Shown one piece after another: positions 1 through 5,725 of a stretch of 28,408 nucleotides of DNA. Numbering within the stretch: position 1 is the stretch's first letter; the number at the start of each line of letters is the position of its first letter. A program made the position numbers and the translations under genes. Where the stretch lies: the IMG/VR virus record IMGVR_UViG_3300001472_000009, positions 60,748 to 89,155 of that record. The stretch is one strand, 5' to 3'. The stretch is from a virus. The notes beneath the pieces are model-generated. The model saw nothing but the letters and a program-made list of their open reading frames with translations, searched no databases and was not told where the DNA came from.

Positions 1-792
1 ATGTCCTCTGATTTTGAGATTAAGAAAGCAGAACAAGGTATTATCTATATCGATGAAATAGATAAGAAAGCTAAAAAGGGTGAAAGTATTTCTATCACTA
101 AAGATGTTAGTGGTGAAGGTGTTCAACAAGCCTTACTAAAAATTGTTGAAGGTACGGTTGTTCGTGTTCCGCCAGGTGGTGGAAGAAAACATCCCGGTGC
201 AGAAATGCTTGAAGTTGATACAAGCAAAATATTATTCATTGTTGGTGGTGCATTTGTAGGACTTGATAAAGTAATTAAACGAAGATTGAATGCTAATGGT
301 TCAATTGGTTTTGGTGCTAGAGTTATGTCACAAGACAACAATGATATGAAAGTATCCCAAGAAGTATTGCCAGAAGATGTAATTAAATATGGTATTATTC
401 CAGAATTTATGGGACGTTTTCCAATACTAGTAGGTATTAATGACTTAACAGAAATTGAGTTAAGCCGAATACTAACAGAGCCAAAGAATAATTTAACTGC
501 ACAATTTAAAAAGATTTTTAAACTAGACGGTGTAGATTTGAATTTTACTGAGGACGCAATAACAGAAATCTCTAAAATGGCAAAAACAAATAAGACAGGA
601 GCAAGAGGTCTTAGAAGTGTTTTAGAAAAGTCATTATTAAAACTACAATTCAAATTACCTAAGCTATCAAAGAATGCTGGCTTAACGTCTGTTGAAATTA
701 CTGGTGACTTTATCAAAAACAAATCAGATCCAATTTTGGTATTTAAGGATGTTGTAGAGGAAACAAAAAATATAAATGAAAAGAAACTTTAA
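1..792 (+). CDS. clpX: ATP-dependent Clp protease ATP-binding subunit ClpX, 3' part (cut by window edge)
   Basis: AAA+ unfoldase that feeds tagged proteins to ClpP. The visible 263 residues align throughout with the second half of bacterial ClpX. They contain Walker B IYIDEID (D18/E19), the RKH pore loop (62-64), the IGF ClpP-docking tripeptide (102-104), the arginine finger in GRFP (R139) and sensor 2 in GARGLR (R202). The first Met is probably internal, because in the family this point lies just before Walker B. The zinc-binding domain, Walker A and GYVG pore loop would lie upstream of the window. The gene overlaps infC by 17 nt and so heads an operon with two translation genes. Retention of RKH, IGF and the ATPase residues argues for a working unfoldase able to use host ClpP; that use is inference. 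Confidence 0.95.
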   Translation: MSSDFEIKKAEQGIIYIDEIDKKAKKGESISITKDVSGEGVQQALLKIVEGTVVRVPPGGGRKHPGAEMLEVDTSKILFIVGGAFVGLDKVIKRRLNANGSIGFGARVMSQDNNDMKVSQEVLPEDVIKYGIIPEFMGRFPILVGINDLTEIELSRILTEPKNNLTAQFKKIFKLDGVDLNFTEDAITEISKMAKTNKTGARGLRSVLEKSLLKLQFKLPKLSKNAGLTSVEITGDFIKNKSDPILVFKDVVEETKNINEKKL

Positions 793-1318
793 GGAAGAAG
801 GGCGAAAGCCTTTCGTCATTGCCAATCAACGTATTCGTGCAGACGAGTTACGTGTGGTAACAGACCAAGGTGAACAACTTGGTGTCATGCAAAAAGATGA
901 AGCACAACAAAAGGCTGATGCCGAAGGACTAGATTTAGTTCTGATTGTTCCTAATGCAAATCCTCCAGTAGCAAAGATTATTAGTATTAATAAATACAAC
1001 TACGAAATTAAAAAACGTGACAAAGAGAAGGCAAAATTAGCCAGACAAAGTTTAGTTGAAGTTAAAGAAGTTAAGTTTAGACCAGCTATAGGTGAGAACG
1101 ACCTAAAGATGAAACTTATGCAGGTTCAAAAGTTTATTGACAAAGGCAATAAAGTAAAAGTGACAATACAAATGAGAGGCAGAGAGAATTCTAAATCAAG
1201 TGAAGTTTTAGATTTCTTCAATTCCCAAATCTCTGAGTACTTAAGTAGTTTTAAGTATGACCTCCCTCTAAAAACTAATGGGAATAGAATAATAGGTATA
1301 GTAATAAAAAATGACTAG
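776..1318 (+). CDS. infC: Translation initiation factor IF-3
   Basis: IF-3 binds the 30S platform, keeps subunits apart and checks start codon and initiator tRNA. The 180-residue product has the full family length. It has an N-domain ([30 protein letters not shown]), a Lys-rich linker helix around residues 75-95, and a C-domain with VKEVKFRP, a KL...[11 protein letters not shown] stretch and the MRGREN turn typical of IF-3. The ATG lies inside the end of clpX, and a GAGGA Shine-Dalgarno sits at 757-761. The 3' end overlaps the bS21 gene by 8 nt (ATGACTAG), so translation is probably coupled. A host-like complete IF-3 is uncommon in phages. No key segment is missing, so a functional factor that competes with host IF-3 is plausible. 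Confidence 0.95.
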   Translation: MKRNFKEEGRKPFVIANQRIRADELRVVTDQGEQLGVMQKDEAQQKADAEGLDLVLIVPNANPPVAKIISINKYNYEIKKRDKEKAKLARQSLVEVKEVKFRPAIGENDLKMKLMQVQKFIDKGNKVKVTIQMRGRENSKSSEVLDFFNSQISEYLSSFKYDLPLKTNGNRIIGIVIKND

Positions 1319-1586
1319 TTACAATAATAGTTATAAAAGCAGAAATAACAGAAATGACAGGAACGATTTTACACAAACAGGAAAATCAGGCCTAACAGTA
1401 CATGTAAGAGACGGACAATTCGAAAGAGCATTAAGAAAGTTCAAAAAGAAAGTCCAAGAACACGGCATTATACAAGAGGTGCGTGACAGAAAGGCTTATG
1501 TTAAACCAAGTGAAATTAAACGTAAAGCTAAGGACGCCGGCAAAAAGCGTTGGTACAGAAAAAGAAAAGAGAGTGAATTCCAATAA
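1311..1586 (+). CDS. rpsU: Small ribosomal subunit protein bS21 with N-terminal extension
   Basis: bS21 sits on the 30S platform beside the 16S rRNA 3' end and aids mRNA binding. Residues about 28-85 match bS21: VHVRDGQFERALRKFKKKV, then a turn, EVRDRKAYVKPSE and a very basic helix. At 91 residues it is longer than the roughly 70 of bacterial bS21. The extra part is an N-terminal tail of about 25 residues rich in Asn, Arg and Ser, likely disordered. The start codon overlaps the infC stop (ATGACTAG), and the gene ends 2 nt before a hairpin terminator. Phage-encoded bS21 is known from marine phages; its pairing with IF-3 in one operon is the notable part here. Confidence 0.92.
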   Translation: MTSYNNSYKSRNNRNDRNDFTQTGKSGLTVHVRDGQFERALRKFKKKVQEHGIIQEVRDRKAYVKPSEIKRKAKDAGKKRWYRKRKESEFQ

Positions 1587-1587
1587 A

Positions 1588-1611
1588 AAAGGGGAACCTA
1601 AGTCCCCCTTT
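1588..1611 (+). terminator. Hairpin terminator between convergent genes
   Basis: AAAGGGG (1588-1594) pairs with CCCCTTT (1605-1611) around a 10-nt loop just after the bS21 stop codon. The flanking A run and T run mean that it could stop transcription from both sides, which suits its place between the convergent bS21 gene and the minus-strand gene 1634-1951. Confidence 0.7.
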
Positions 1612-1633
1612 AAATATTAATGATTAGTTTTTA

Positions 1634-1951
1634 TTAGAACAAATGATTATCAGAGAATTCTTCAAAAATTGGTTGACTATCTGTAAATGCAGACATTTGA
1701 GAACCGATATCGGTTTCAATCGCAGTCATAGTTTCGTTATTTGGGTAAACAACGGTAACCATGCCTTCAAATTTATCAGTAGTCAATTCTTCTTTATATT
1801 TTGTAGCATCGTTCAAGTCTATGCCGTTATCAGAAAGAATTGTTCTCATAAGGGTATAGTATGAATCGTAGTTATTCTCAGAAATCAGTTGTGCATTATC
1901 ATCATATTGTTTTACAATATGTGGATAAAATACTTTAGTTTCTTTAATCAT
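1634..1951 (-). CDS. Hypothetical phage protein (105 aa), late-transcribed
   Basis: I do not recognise the family. The acidic 105-residue product begins MIKETKVFYPHIV and has no membrane segment, signal peptide or Cys motif. A consensus AGGAGG Shine-Dalgarno (complement of 1961-1966) lies 9 nt before the ATG. A GATAAATA late-type promoter lies at 1991-1998 on the same strand. It stands alone as a minus-strand gene between two plus-strand operons and ends at the shared hairpin at 1588-1611. The strong ribosome site and late promoter suggest abundant late expression, for example a virion or assembly protein, but no sequence feature shows the role. Confidence 0.75.
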   Translation of the reverse strand: MIKETKVFYPHIVKQYDDNAQLISENNYDSYYTLMRTILSDNGIDLNDATKYKEELTTDKFEGMVTVVYPNNETMTAIETDIGSQMSAFTDSQPIFEEFSDNHLF

Positions 1952-1990
1952 AATAGGTGGCCTCCTAAAAATACTGTTTGATTATATACT

Positions 1991-1998
1991 TATTTATC
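1991..1998 (-). promoter_or_regulatory. Late-type promoter (GATAAATA), minus strand
   Basis: The complement of TATTTATC reads GATAAATA, matching the T4 late -10 element TATAAATA except for the first base. By T4 spacing, transcription would start near 1985, giving a ~34-nt leader before the ATG at 1951. Confidence 0.65.
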
Positions 1999-2021
1999 AA
2001 AAAACATAGAAGGATATTAAA

Positions 2022-2267
2022 TTGACCATAGATTTAGACAAATTATCATTAAGAGAACTGCAACAAGAAAGCACTAGAGCATTGCTTACGCAGGACGGTA
2101 CTAGTGGTGGTATATCAAAATATAACAAAAAAGCTAATCATAATAGTCAACTTTGGTACAAAGCAGTCCTAGAAGACTATATTGAGAAATATGGCGGTCT
2201 TCCTTGTGATGCAGGACCTTCGAAGGGAATTGTACTTTTTTCAGAAAAACTTGAGAAAAAGACTTGA
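2022..2267 (+). CDS. Hypothetical phage protein (81 aa), TTG start
   Basis: A small soluble protein of unknown function. The likely start is TTG at 2022, since an AGAAGGA ribosome site (2008-2014) is well placed and no ATG fits. The sequence opens with a short acidic helix (DLDKLSLRELQQES) and later has a WYKAVLEDYIEKYGGLP segment typical of compact phage helical proteins. No catalytic motif or Cys pair is present. The stop codon TGA is embedded in the TTGACA box of the next promoter, so the gene ends where the hsp20 transcription unit begins. I saw no clear plus-strand promoter in the short gap upstream. Confidence 0.65.
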   Translation: MTIDLDKLSLRELQQESTRALLTQDGTSGGISKYNKKANHNSQLWYKAVLEDYIEKYGGLPCDAGPSKGIVLFSEKLEKKT

Positions 2268-2292
2268 CATTTCTACCATTAATGATTATATT
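2264..2292 (+). promoter_or_regulatory. Sigma70-type promoter upstream of hsp20
   Basis: TTGACA (2264-2269), a 17-nt spacer and TATATT (2287-2292). Perfect -35 box and optimal spacing; suits host RNA polymerase early in infection. Confidence 0.75.
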
Positions 2293-2313
2293 ATAATATG
2301 TACATATATTATG

Positions 2314-2321
2314 TATAAATA
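2314..2321 (+). promoter_or_regulatory. Late-type promoter (TATAAATA) upstream of hsp20
   Basis: An exact T4 late octamer, downstream of the sigma70-type promoter. The expected start is near 2327, so hsp20 appears to have both an early and a late transcript. Confidence 0.7.
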
Positions 2322-2324
2322 ACT

Positions 2325-2353
2325 ATGTAGATTGCTTTAGATAGGATCTACAT
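2325..2353 (+). other. Leader hairpin in hsp20 5' UTR
   Basis: ATGTAGAT (2325-2332) and ATCTACAT (2346-2353) form a perfect 8-bp stem around a 13-nt loop. It lies at the 5' end predicted for the late transcript and about 20 nt before the Shine-Dalgarno, which it does not cover. Confidence 0.55.
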
Positions 2354-2385
2354 TTAAATCAACTTGCTTAACAAAGGAGTAAACA

Positions 2386-2823
2386 ATGACAAACGGACTA
2401 TCTATTTTTAACCAGTTACGACCTGTAACTGTAGGCTTTGACAACATGTTTGACCATTTCGAATCAATGTTCGATGGAAACGGCCCAACATTTCAAACAC
2501 AAGTAAACTTCCCACCTTACAACATAGTAAAAACAGGTGATTTCACTTATGATGTAGAACTGGCACTTGCTGGTTTCTCAAAAGATGATATTACAGTTGA
2601 CTATGCTGATAACATCTTATCTGTTAAATCAATCAAAAAAGATGAGAAGAAAGAAGAAGGCGTTCTTCATAGAGGTATCTCTAAGAGAATGTTTTCTAAA
2701 TCTTTCACTATCGCAGATGATGTTGAAGTAAAAGGTGCTGAGTTGAAGGACGGGTTACTAAAAGTATCTTTAGAACGTATCGTTCCAGAAGGTAAAAAGC
2801 CTCGTAATATTGAAATCTCATAG
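2386..2823 (+). CDS. hsp20: Small heat shock protein, Hsp20/IbpA family
   Basis: An ATP-independent holdase that binds unfolding proteins. The 145-residue product matches IbpA-type sHsps along its whole length. It has an N-terminal arm with GFDNMFDHFESMF, an alpha-crystallin domain from about residue 42 (PPYNIVKTGD, VELALAGFSKDDI, LSVKS, HRGISKRMFSKSF, GLLKVSLER) and a C-terminal I-x-I anchor (IEI) just before the end. A strong AAAGGAG site precedes the ATG. Hsp20 is a near-universal gene of T4-like marine phages. Its double promoter (sigma70-type and late) and leader hairpin suggest expression through most of infection, together with clpX and clpS as a proteostasis set. Confidence 0.96.
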   Translation: MTNGLSIFNQLRPVTVGFDNMFDHFESMFDGNGPTFQTQVNFPPYNIVKTGDFTYDVELALAGFSKDDITVDYADNILSVKSIKKDEKKEEGVLHRGISKRMFSKSFTIADDVEVKGAELKDGLLKVSLERIVPEGKKPRNIEIS

Positions 2824-2838
2824 TAGAAAATATTACTT

Positions 2839-2846
2839 CATAAATA
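2839..2846 (+). promoter_or_regulatory. Late-type promoter (CATAAATA)
   Basis: A T4-late-like octamer with C at the first position, 16 nt after the hsp20 stop. The expected start near 2852 falls inside the hairpin that follows. It would serve the sulfotransferase-like gene at 2890. Confidence 0.5.
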
Positions 2847-2871
2847 GAAGCGAGGGCTAGTTCCTCGCTTC
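2847..2871 (+). terminator. 9-bp hairpin after hsp20, possible terminator
   Basis: GAAGCGAGG (2847-2855) pairs perfectly with CCTCGCTTC (2863-2871) around a 7-nt loop. There is no T run after it, so it may act as an attenuator or processing site. A transcript begun at the overlapping late promoter would lose most of the left arm. Confidence 0.55.
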
Positions 2872-2889
2872 CTCATGGAGTAATATAAA

Positions 2890-3747
2890 ATGAATAAACA
2901 TACATCTGTATGGTGTCAACCCAGGTCAGGGTCGTCTGCATACTGTAATCATCTAAAAAAAACTAGAAAAGTATTTTCTGACTCTGCACAAGAGTTTATG
3001 TCTGCCTCTCAATTTTGGCCTATGTTGCAAGAACCAGGAACAGACTCAGCAGACAATTTTAAAATGTCAATAGAAAGTTTTCCATACGATAACGAATTAA
3101 GAATTAAACTTAAACATGACGCATATAAGATTTATGATAATATAAAAAATACACATAATCCAAAGTGGTTATGGACAGATTGGAAACTGACTGATAAAGG
3201 TATTAAGCCTTATTATACTAGAAGTATACCAAGACATTATTTAGAAGACACATTCCCTTCAAGACCATGGGCACAAGAACTACTCACAAAATCAAAAGTA
3301 CCAGAAGTAATAAAGTTATATAATTATGATAATTTTCAATTTGAAGATATTGCATATGATACAAATCATCATTTATTAATTAGAGAGCCGTTAGATAACG
3401 CATTAAGTCAGATTGTTGCATATATAACTATGGTATGGCATCAAGAAAGTAATGATGAAAATAAAGTAAGAATTAAAGAAACAATTAGTTTTAAGCCTAT
3501 AAAAAATGACCCTCATAAGAAAACACCATATCAAATAGCAGAGTATTGTTTTAAATCTAATATTGATATGTTGGAACAGTTGGGGGACAAAGTAGATGTT
3601 ATAGCAAAGTATGAGGATATGGAATTTAAAAATAATCGTTATAAGAAAATGCATACATTACGAGAGAAATTAGCAGTGTGTTCAGATTTACATTTCTTAG
3701 ACGATATGAGAAATAACTATAATAAAAGACTTGATTCATTACTCTAA
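2890..3747 (+). CDS. Sulfotransferase-like protein
   Basis: Probably transfers sulfate from PAPS to an unknown acceptor. Near the N-terminus a strand is followed by QPRSGSSAYCNHL (PRSGSS at 11-16), the form of the 5'-phosphosulfate-binding loop of sulfotransferases. Later, LLIREPLDNALSQ gives R165 and S173, eight residues apart as in the 3'-phosphate-binding motif of that superfamily. The rest of the 285 residues is divergent and Lys-rich, and I recognise no closer family. A GGAG ribosome site precedes the ATG. An APS-kinase-like gene and an HxGH nucleotidyltransferase at 9863-10751 could supply PAPS, which strengthens the call. A structural role for the fold without catalysis cannot be ruled out. 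Confidence 0.6.
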   Translation: MNKHTSVWCQPRSGSSAYCNHLKKTRKVFSDSAQEFMSASQFWPMLQEPGTDSADNFKMSIESFPYDNELRIKLKHDAYKIYDNIKNTHNPKWLWTDWKLTDKGIKPYYTRSIPRHYLEDTFPSRPWAQELLTKSKVPEVIKLYNYDNFQFEDIAYDTNHHLLIREPLDNALSQIVAYITMVWHQESNDENKVRIKETISFKPIKNDPHKKTPYQIAEYCFKSNIDMLEQLGDKVDVIAKYEDMEFKNNRYKKMHTLREKLAVCSDLHFLDDMRNNYNKRLDSLL

Positions 3748-3759
3748 AAATGATATAAT
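3731..3759 (+). promoter_or_regulatory. Sigma70-type promoter upstream of clpS
   Basis: TTGATT (3731-3736), a 17-nt spacer and TATAAT (3754-3759) with an extended -10 TGA. It lies partly inside the 3' end of the preceding gene. Confidence 0.65.
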
Positions 3760-3762
3760 TCA

Positions 3763-3770
3763 GATAAATA
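3763..3770 (+). promoter_or_regulatory. Late-type promoter (GATAAATA) upstream of clpS
   Basis: A T4-late-like octamer only 3 nt after the sigma70 -10 box, 21 nt before the clpS ATG. Gives clpS an early/late promoter pair like that of hsp20. Confidence 0.65.
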
Positions 3771-3791
3771 GTTTAGACAGTGAGAAAATAA

Positions 3792-4106
3792 ATGCAAACA
3801 CAAAACGATAGCGAAACAATAGTTGATTCATCTTCTAGGACTTCAATAGAACCCCCTAAAAGATACTATGTTGTTATGCATAATGATGATGGTACGCCTA
3901 TCGAATTTGTAGTAAAAATATTAATGGACCTGTACAAACACGAAGAACAAACGGCGACTGACTTAGCAAATAAAATTCACGTAGATGAAAAAGCTATTGT
4001 CGGTATGTTCAATTTAGAAATAGCAGAACAGAAGGTGGAAGAGACTCACGGAGCAAGTAGGGCGCATGGTTACCCATTAACGGTGACATTAGAACAAGCA
4101 GATTAA
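3792..4106 (+). CDS. clpS: ClpS, N-degron adaptor for Clp protease
   Basis: ClpS delivers proteins with destabilising N-terminal residues to ClpA(P). The 104-residue product aligns end to end with bacterial ClpS: a flexible N-terminal extension (1-20), PPKRYYVVMHNDDGTPIEFV, the central helices and the C-terminal YPLTVTLEQAD strand. The degron-binding residues N31, D32, D33 and H63 are present. The gatekeeper Met of E. coli ClpS (M40) is Ile here (I37), a change in the pocket rim that may alter which N-terminal residues fit. The start is backed by the family length and a GTGAG site upstream. It is served by both a sigma70-type and a late promoter. The phage would depend on a host ClpA, since none is seen in this window. 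Confidence 0.94.
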   Translation: MQTQNDSETIVDSSSRTSIEPPKRYYVVMHNDDGTPIEFVVKILMDLYKHEEQTATDLANKIHVDEKAIVGMFNLEIAEQKVEETHGASRAHGYPLTVTLEQAD

Positions 4107-4119
4107 CCAGAGACTCGAC

Positions 4120-4863
4120 ATGACCACATATAGAATATTACAATATAACACGGACGACCTCCGCCTCGGATGGGACGTGTTTGAAACGTCTAGTAATAAA
4201 GCTGACATAATGCTATTACAACGTTTTCCAAAGAAAGAATACAAAGAACTATGCAACGTAGCAAATAGAGCCTTTCTCACAGATAGTGTAGGACCTAATC
4301 AATTAAGTTTAGCAATATGCAGAAGTGATAGAGTAACCTCTATGGGAGGGGTAGAAACTATTACACTACCAAGCCATCAATTAATAACAGCAATAGGTAA
4401 TCCATTTCAAGGATCAACTGCATTAAAGATAGTATTAGGACAAGTATCGATAGTATCAGTACTCCCATGTTATCCAGAACCCATAGGTGAATATCCAGTA
4501 TCAGAGGCAGACTTAGAAAAAGACATAAAATTTTTACTAGAAATGTTTAAAGATACACCAACGATAATAGCAGGTGATTTTCATACAAGTCCAAGACATG
4601 AAAGTATCAATGAGTTAATTAAAGATAACGGATTTAAAAGTTATTTGGATGGTCATAACACATTTAAGACCTCGGATGGTCAAATGATTAATTTAGATAG
4701 ATTATTATGTAACTTTAGTGTTGACATTTCAGATATAATAGTGCATAATACAGATACAGATATACAACAAGGGCATTTTCCTATAACATATACATTAAGT
4801 TGGGAGCCCAATAAAAAAGACGAATCGAATGAGGACATAAATGAATTTAAAAATCTTACATGA
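4120..4863 (+). CDS. Endonuclease/exonuclease/phosphatase-fold protein, active site degenerate
   Basis: The fold is recognisable from the N-terminal strand with N10 (LQYN), ADIMLLQ (28-34), IIAGDF (149-154), NLDRLL and a C-terminal GHFPITYTL. Several residues that bind metal or catalyse in this superfamily are changed. LQE is LQR (R35), GDFN is GDFH (H155), and the Asp of the final SDH motif is Gly. D153, the LDRLL Asp and the last His remain. It may therefore be a binding protein or have altered chemistry rather than being a standard nuclease. It follows clpS by 13 nt and overlaps the methyltransferase-like gene by 23 nt, so the three probably share a transcript. Confidence 0.7.
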   Translation: MTTYRILQYNTDDLRLGWDVFETSSNKADIMLLQRFPKKEYKELCNVANRAFLTDSVGPNQLSLAICRSDRVTSMGGVETITLPSHQLITAIGNPFQGSTALKIVLGQVSIVSVLPCYPEPIGEYPVSEADLEKDIKFLLEMFKDTPTIIAGDFHTSPRHESINELIKDNGFKSYLDGHNTFKTSDGQMINLDRLLCNFSVDISDIIVHNTDTDIQQGHFPITYTLSWEPNKKDESNEDINEFKNLT

Positions 4864-5518
4864 ACTGGATAGAATACTAAAAAACAATCCTAGTTTGCAA
4901 TCAGACAAACATACCTTTTGTCAAGTTGTCAATGGTGTGTTTGATATAGAATTAAATCAAATTGATGATATAGAAATTCATGCATTAGCAGAACAAATTG
5001 ATAGAGCGGTATTGTCAAACTATTTTAGTAAAGTTTGGCAACCCGAAACAAAGAAATACAAGTATAGTGGACTAGCTATTATTGATGAGGTCAATAGTAT
5101 GAACCCAGACAATGTAATTGATATTGGTTGTGGGTATAACGAGTTCAAAGGTAAGATTAAAAATCTAATTGGCATTGATCCATATAATGACAGAGCGGAT
5201 GTAGGTGTACACACATTAGATTATAAACCAGATATTGAATTTGATGTTGCTATATGTTTAGGTAGTATCAATTTCGGTAGCAGTGATAAGATACTTAATG
5301 AACTTGAAAATGTAGTAAACATGGTCAAGTCGGGCGGTTTCTTATACTTTAGAGTTAATCCTGGTATTCAACATGATAAACCAGCGGCTAAATGGATTAA
5401 CTTTTATGATTGGGATCCAATCTTCATTTCAAATGCCGCAGAACATCTTAAATGTAATGTACTAACACTACGACAAGATGAAGGTGACCGTTTTTATTTT
5501 GTTTTACGAAAAAAATAG
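4841..5518 (+). CDS. Class I SAM-dependent methyltransferase-like protein
   Basis: The 225-residue product has a helical N-terminal part of about 80 residues, then a Rossmann-type core. Motif I is VIDIGCGYNEF, the next strand is LIGIDPY with the acidic residue that would bind the ribose hydroxyls, a FDVAICLGSINFG strand corresponds to motif IV, and MVKSGGFLYFRV matches the usual strand after helix E. No target-recognition motif such as NPPY or PCQ is seen, so the substrate is unknown; a small molecule or protein is as likely as nucleic acid. It overlaps the preceding gene by 23 nt and ends this operon 39 nt before a late promoter. Confidence 0.75.
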   Translation: MNLKILHELDRILKNNPSLQSDKHTFCQVVNGVFDIELNQIDDIEIHALAEQIDRAVLSNYFSKVWQPETKKYKYSGLAIIDEVNSMNPDNVIDIGCGYNEFKGKIKNLIGIDPYNDRADVGVHTLDYKPDIEFDVAICLGSINFGSSDKILNELENVVNMVKSGGFLYFRVNPGIQHDKPAAKWINFYDWDPIFISNAAEHLKCNVLTLRQDEGDRFYFVLRKK

Positions 5519-5557
5519 AAAAAAACAGCCTTTAGAATTATATTAGCATATAATTAT

Positions 5558-5565
5558 GATAAATA
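5558..5565 (+). promoter_or_regulatory. Late-type promoter (GATAAATA) for the tctC operon
   Basis: A T4-late-like octamer in the 207-nt gap before tctC. Expected start at about 5571. I found no convincing sigma70 promoter in this gap, so the transporter operon looks mainly late. Confidence 0.65.
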
Positions 5566-5570
5566 AAAGT

Positions 5571-5725
5571 AATACGGAACCGTATTTCAACATGTATTGC
5601 AGAGTTGTAGAACATGTCTAACCCTCAAAAAACTTTAACTTTTGAAGAAAGGTGTATGGGCATTACTTTGTAATATCTACTCATATACTATTCTTTAAAA
5701 AACTAAACTCACAAAGGAGAAATAT
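5571..5725 (+). other. Long structured leader of tctC, with 5'-terminal hairpin and possible short ORF
   Basis: The predicted late transcript begins with AATACGG/CCGTATT (5571-5577 and 5580-5586), a near-perfect hairpin at the very 5' end. About 140 nt of leader follow before the AAAGGAG site of tctC. Within it, 5614-5673 could encode a 19-residue peptide (MSNPQKTLTFEERCMGITL), with only a weak AGAG ribosome site. No known riboswitch was recognised. The length is unusual, as other leaders in the window are 20-60 nt. Confidence 0.45.

Noticed and set aside
1-3. ATG at the first base as the clpX start
   Set aside because: The family places this point just before Walker B, so most of the N-terminal half is missing and must lie upstream of the window.
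123-722. Long open frame on the minus strand under clpX
   Set aside because: It mirrors a clear clpX gene, has no ribosome site or family likeness, and reads as a shadow.
2325-2353. RNA thermometer for hsp20
   Set aside because: The stem is about 20 nt away from the Shine-Dalgarno and does not cover it; I saw no fourU or ROSE-type pairing.
4721-4739. TTGACA and TATAAT inside the gene at 4120
   Set aside because: The spacer is only 7 nt, far from the 16-18 nt needed, and both boxes lie in coding sequence.
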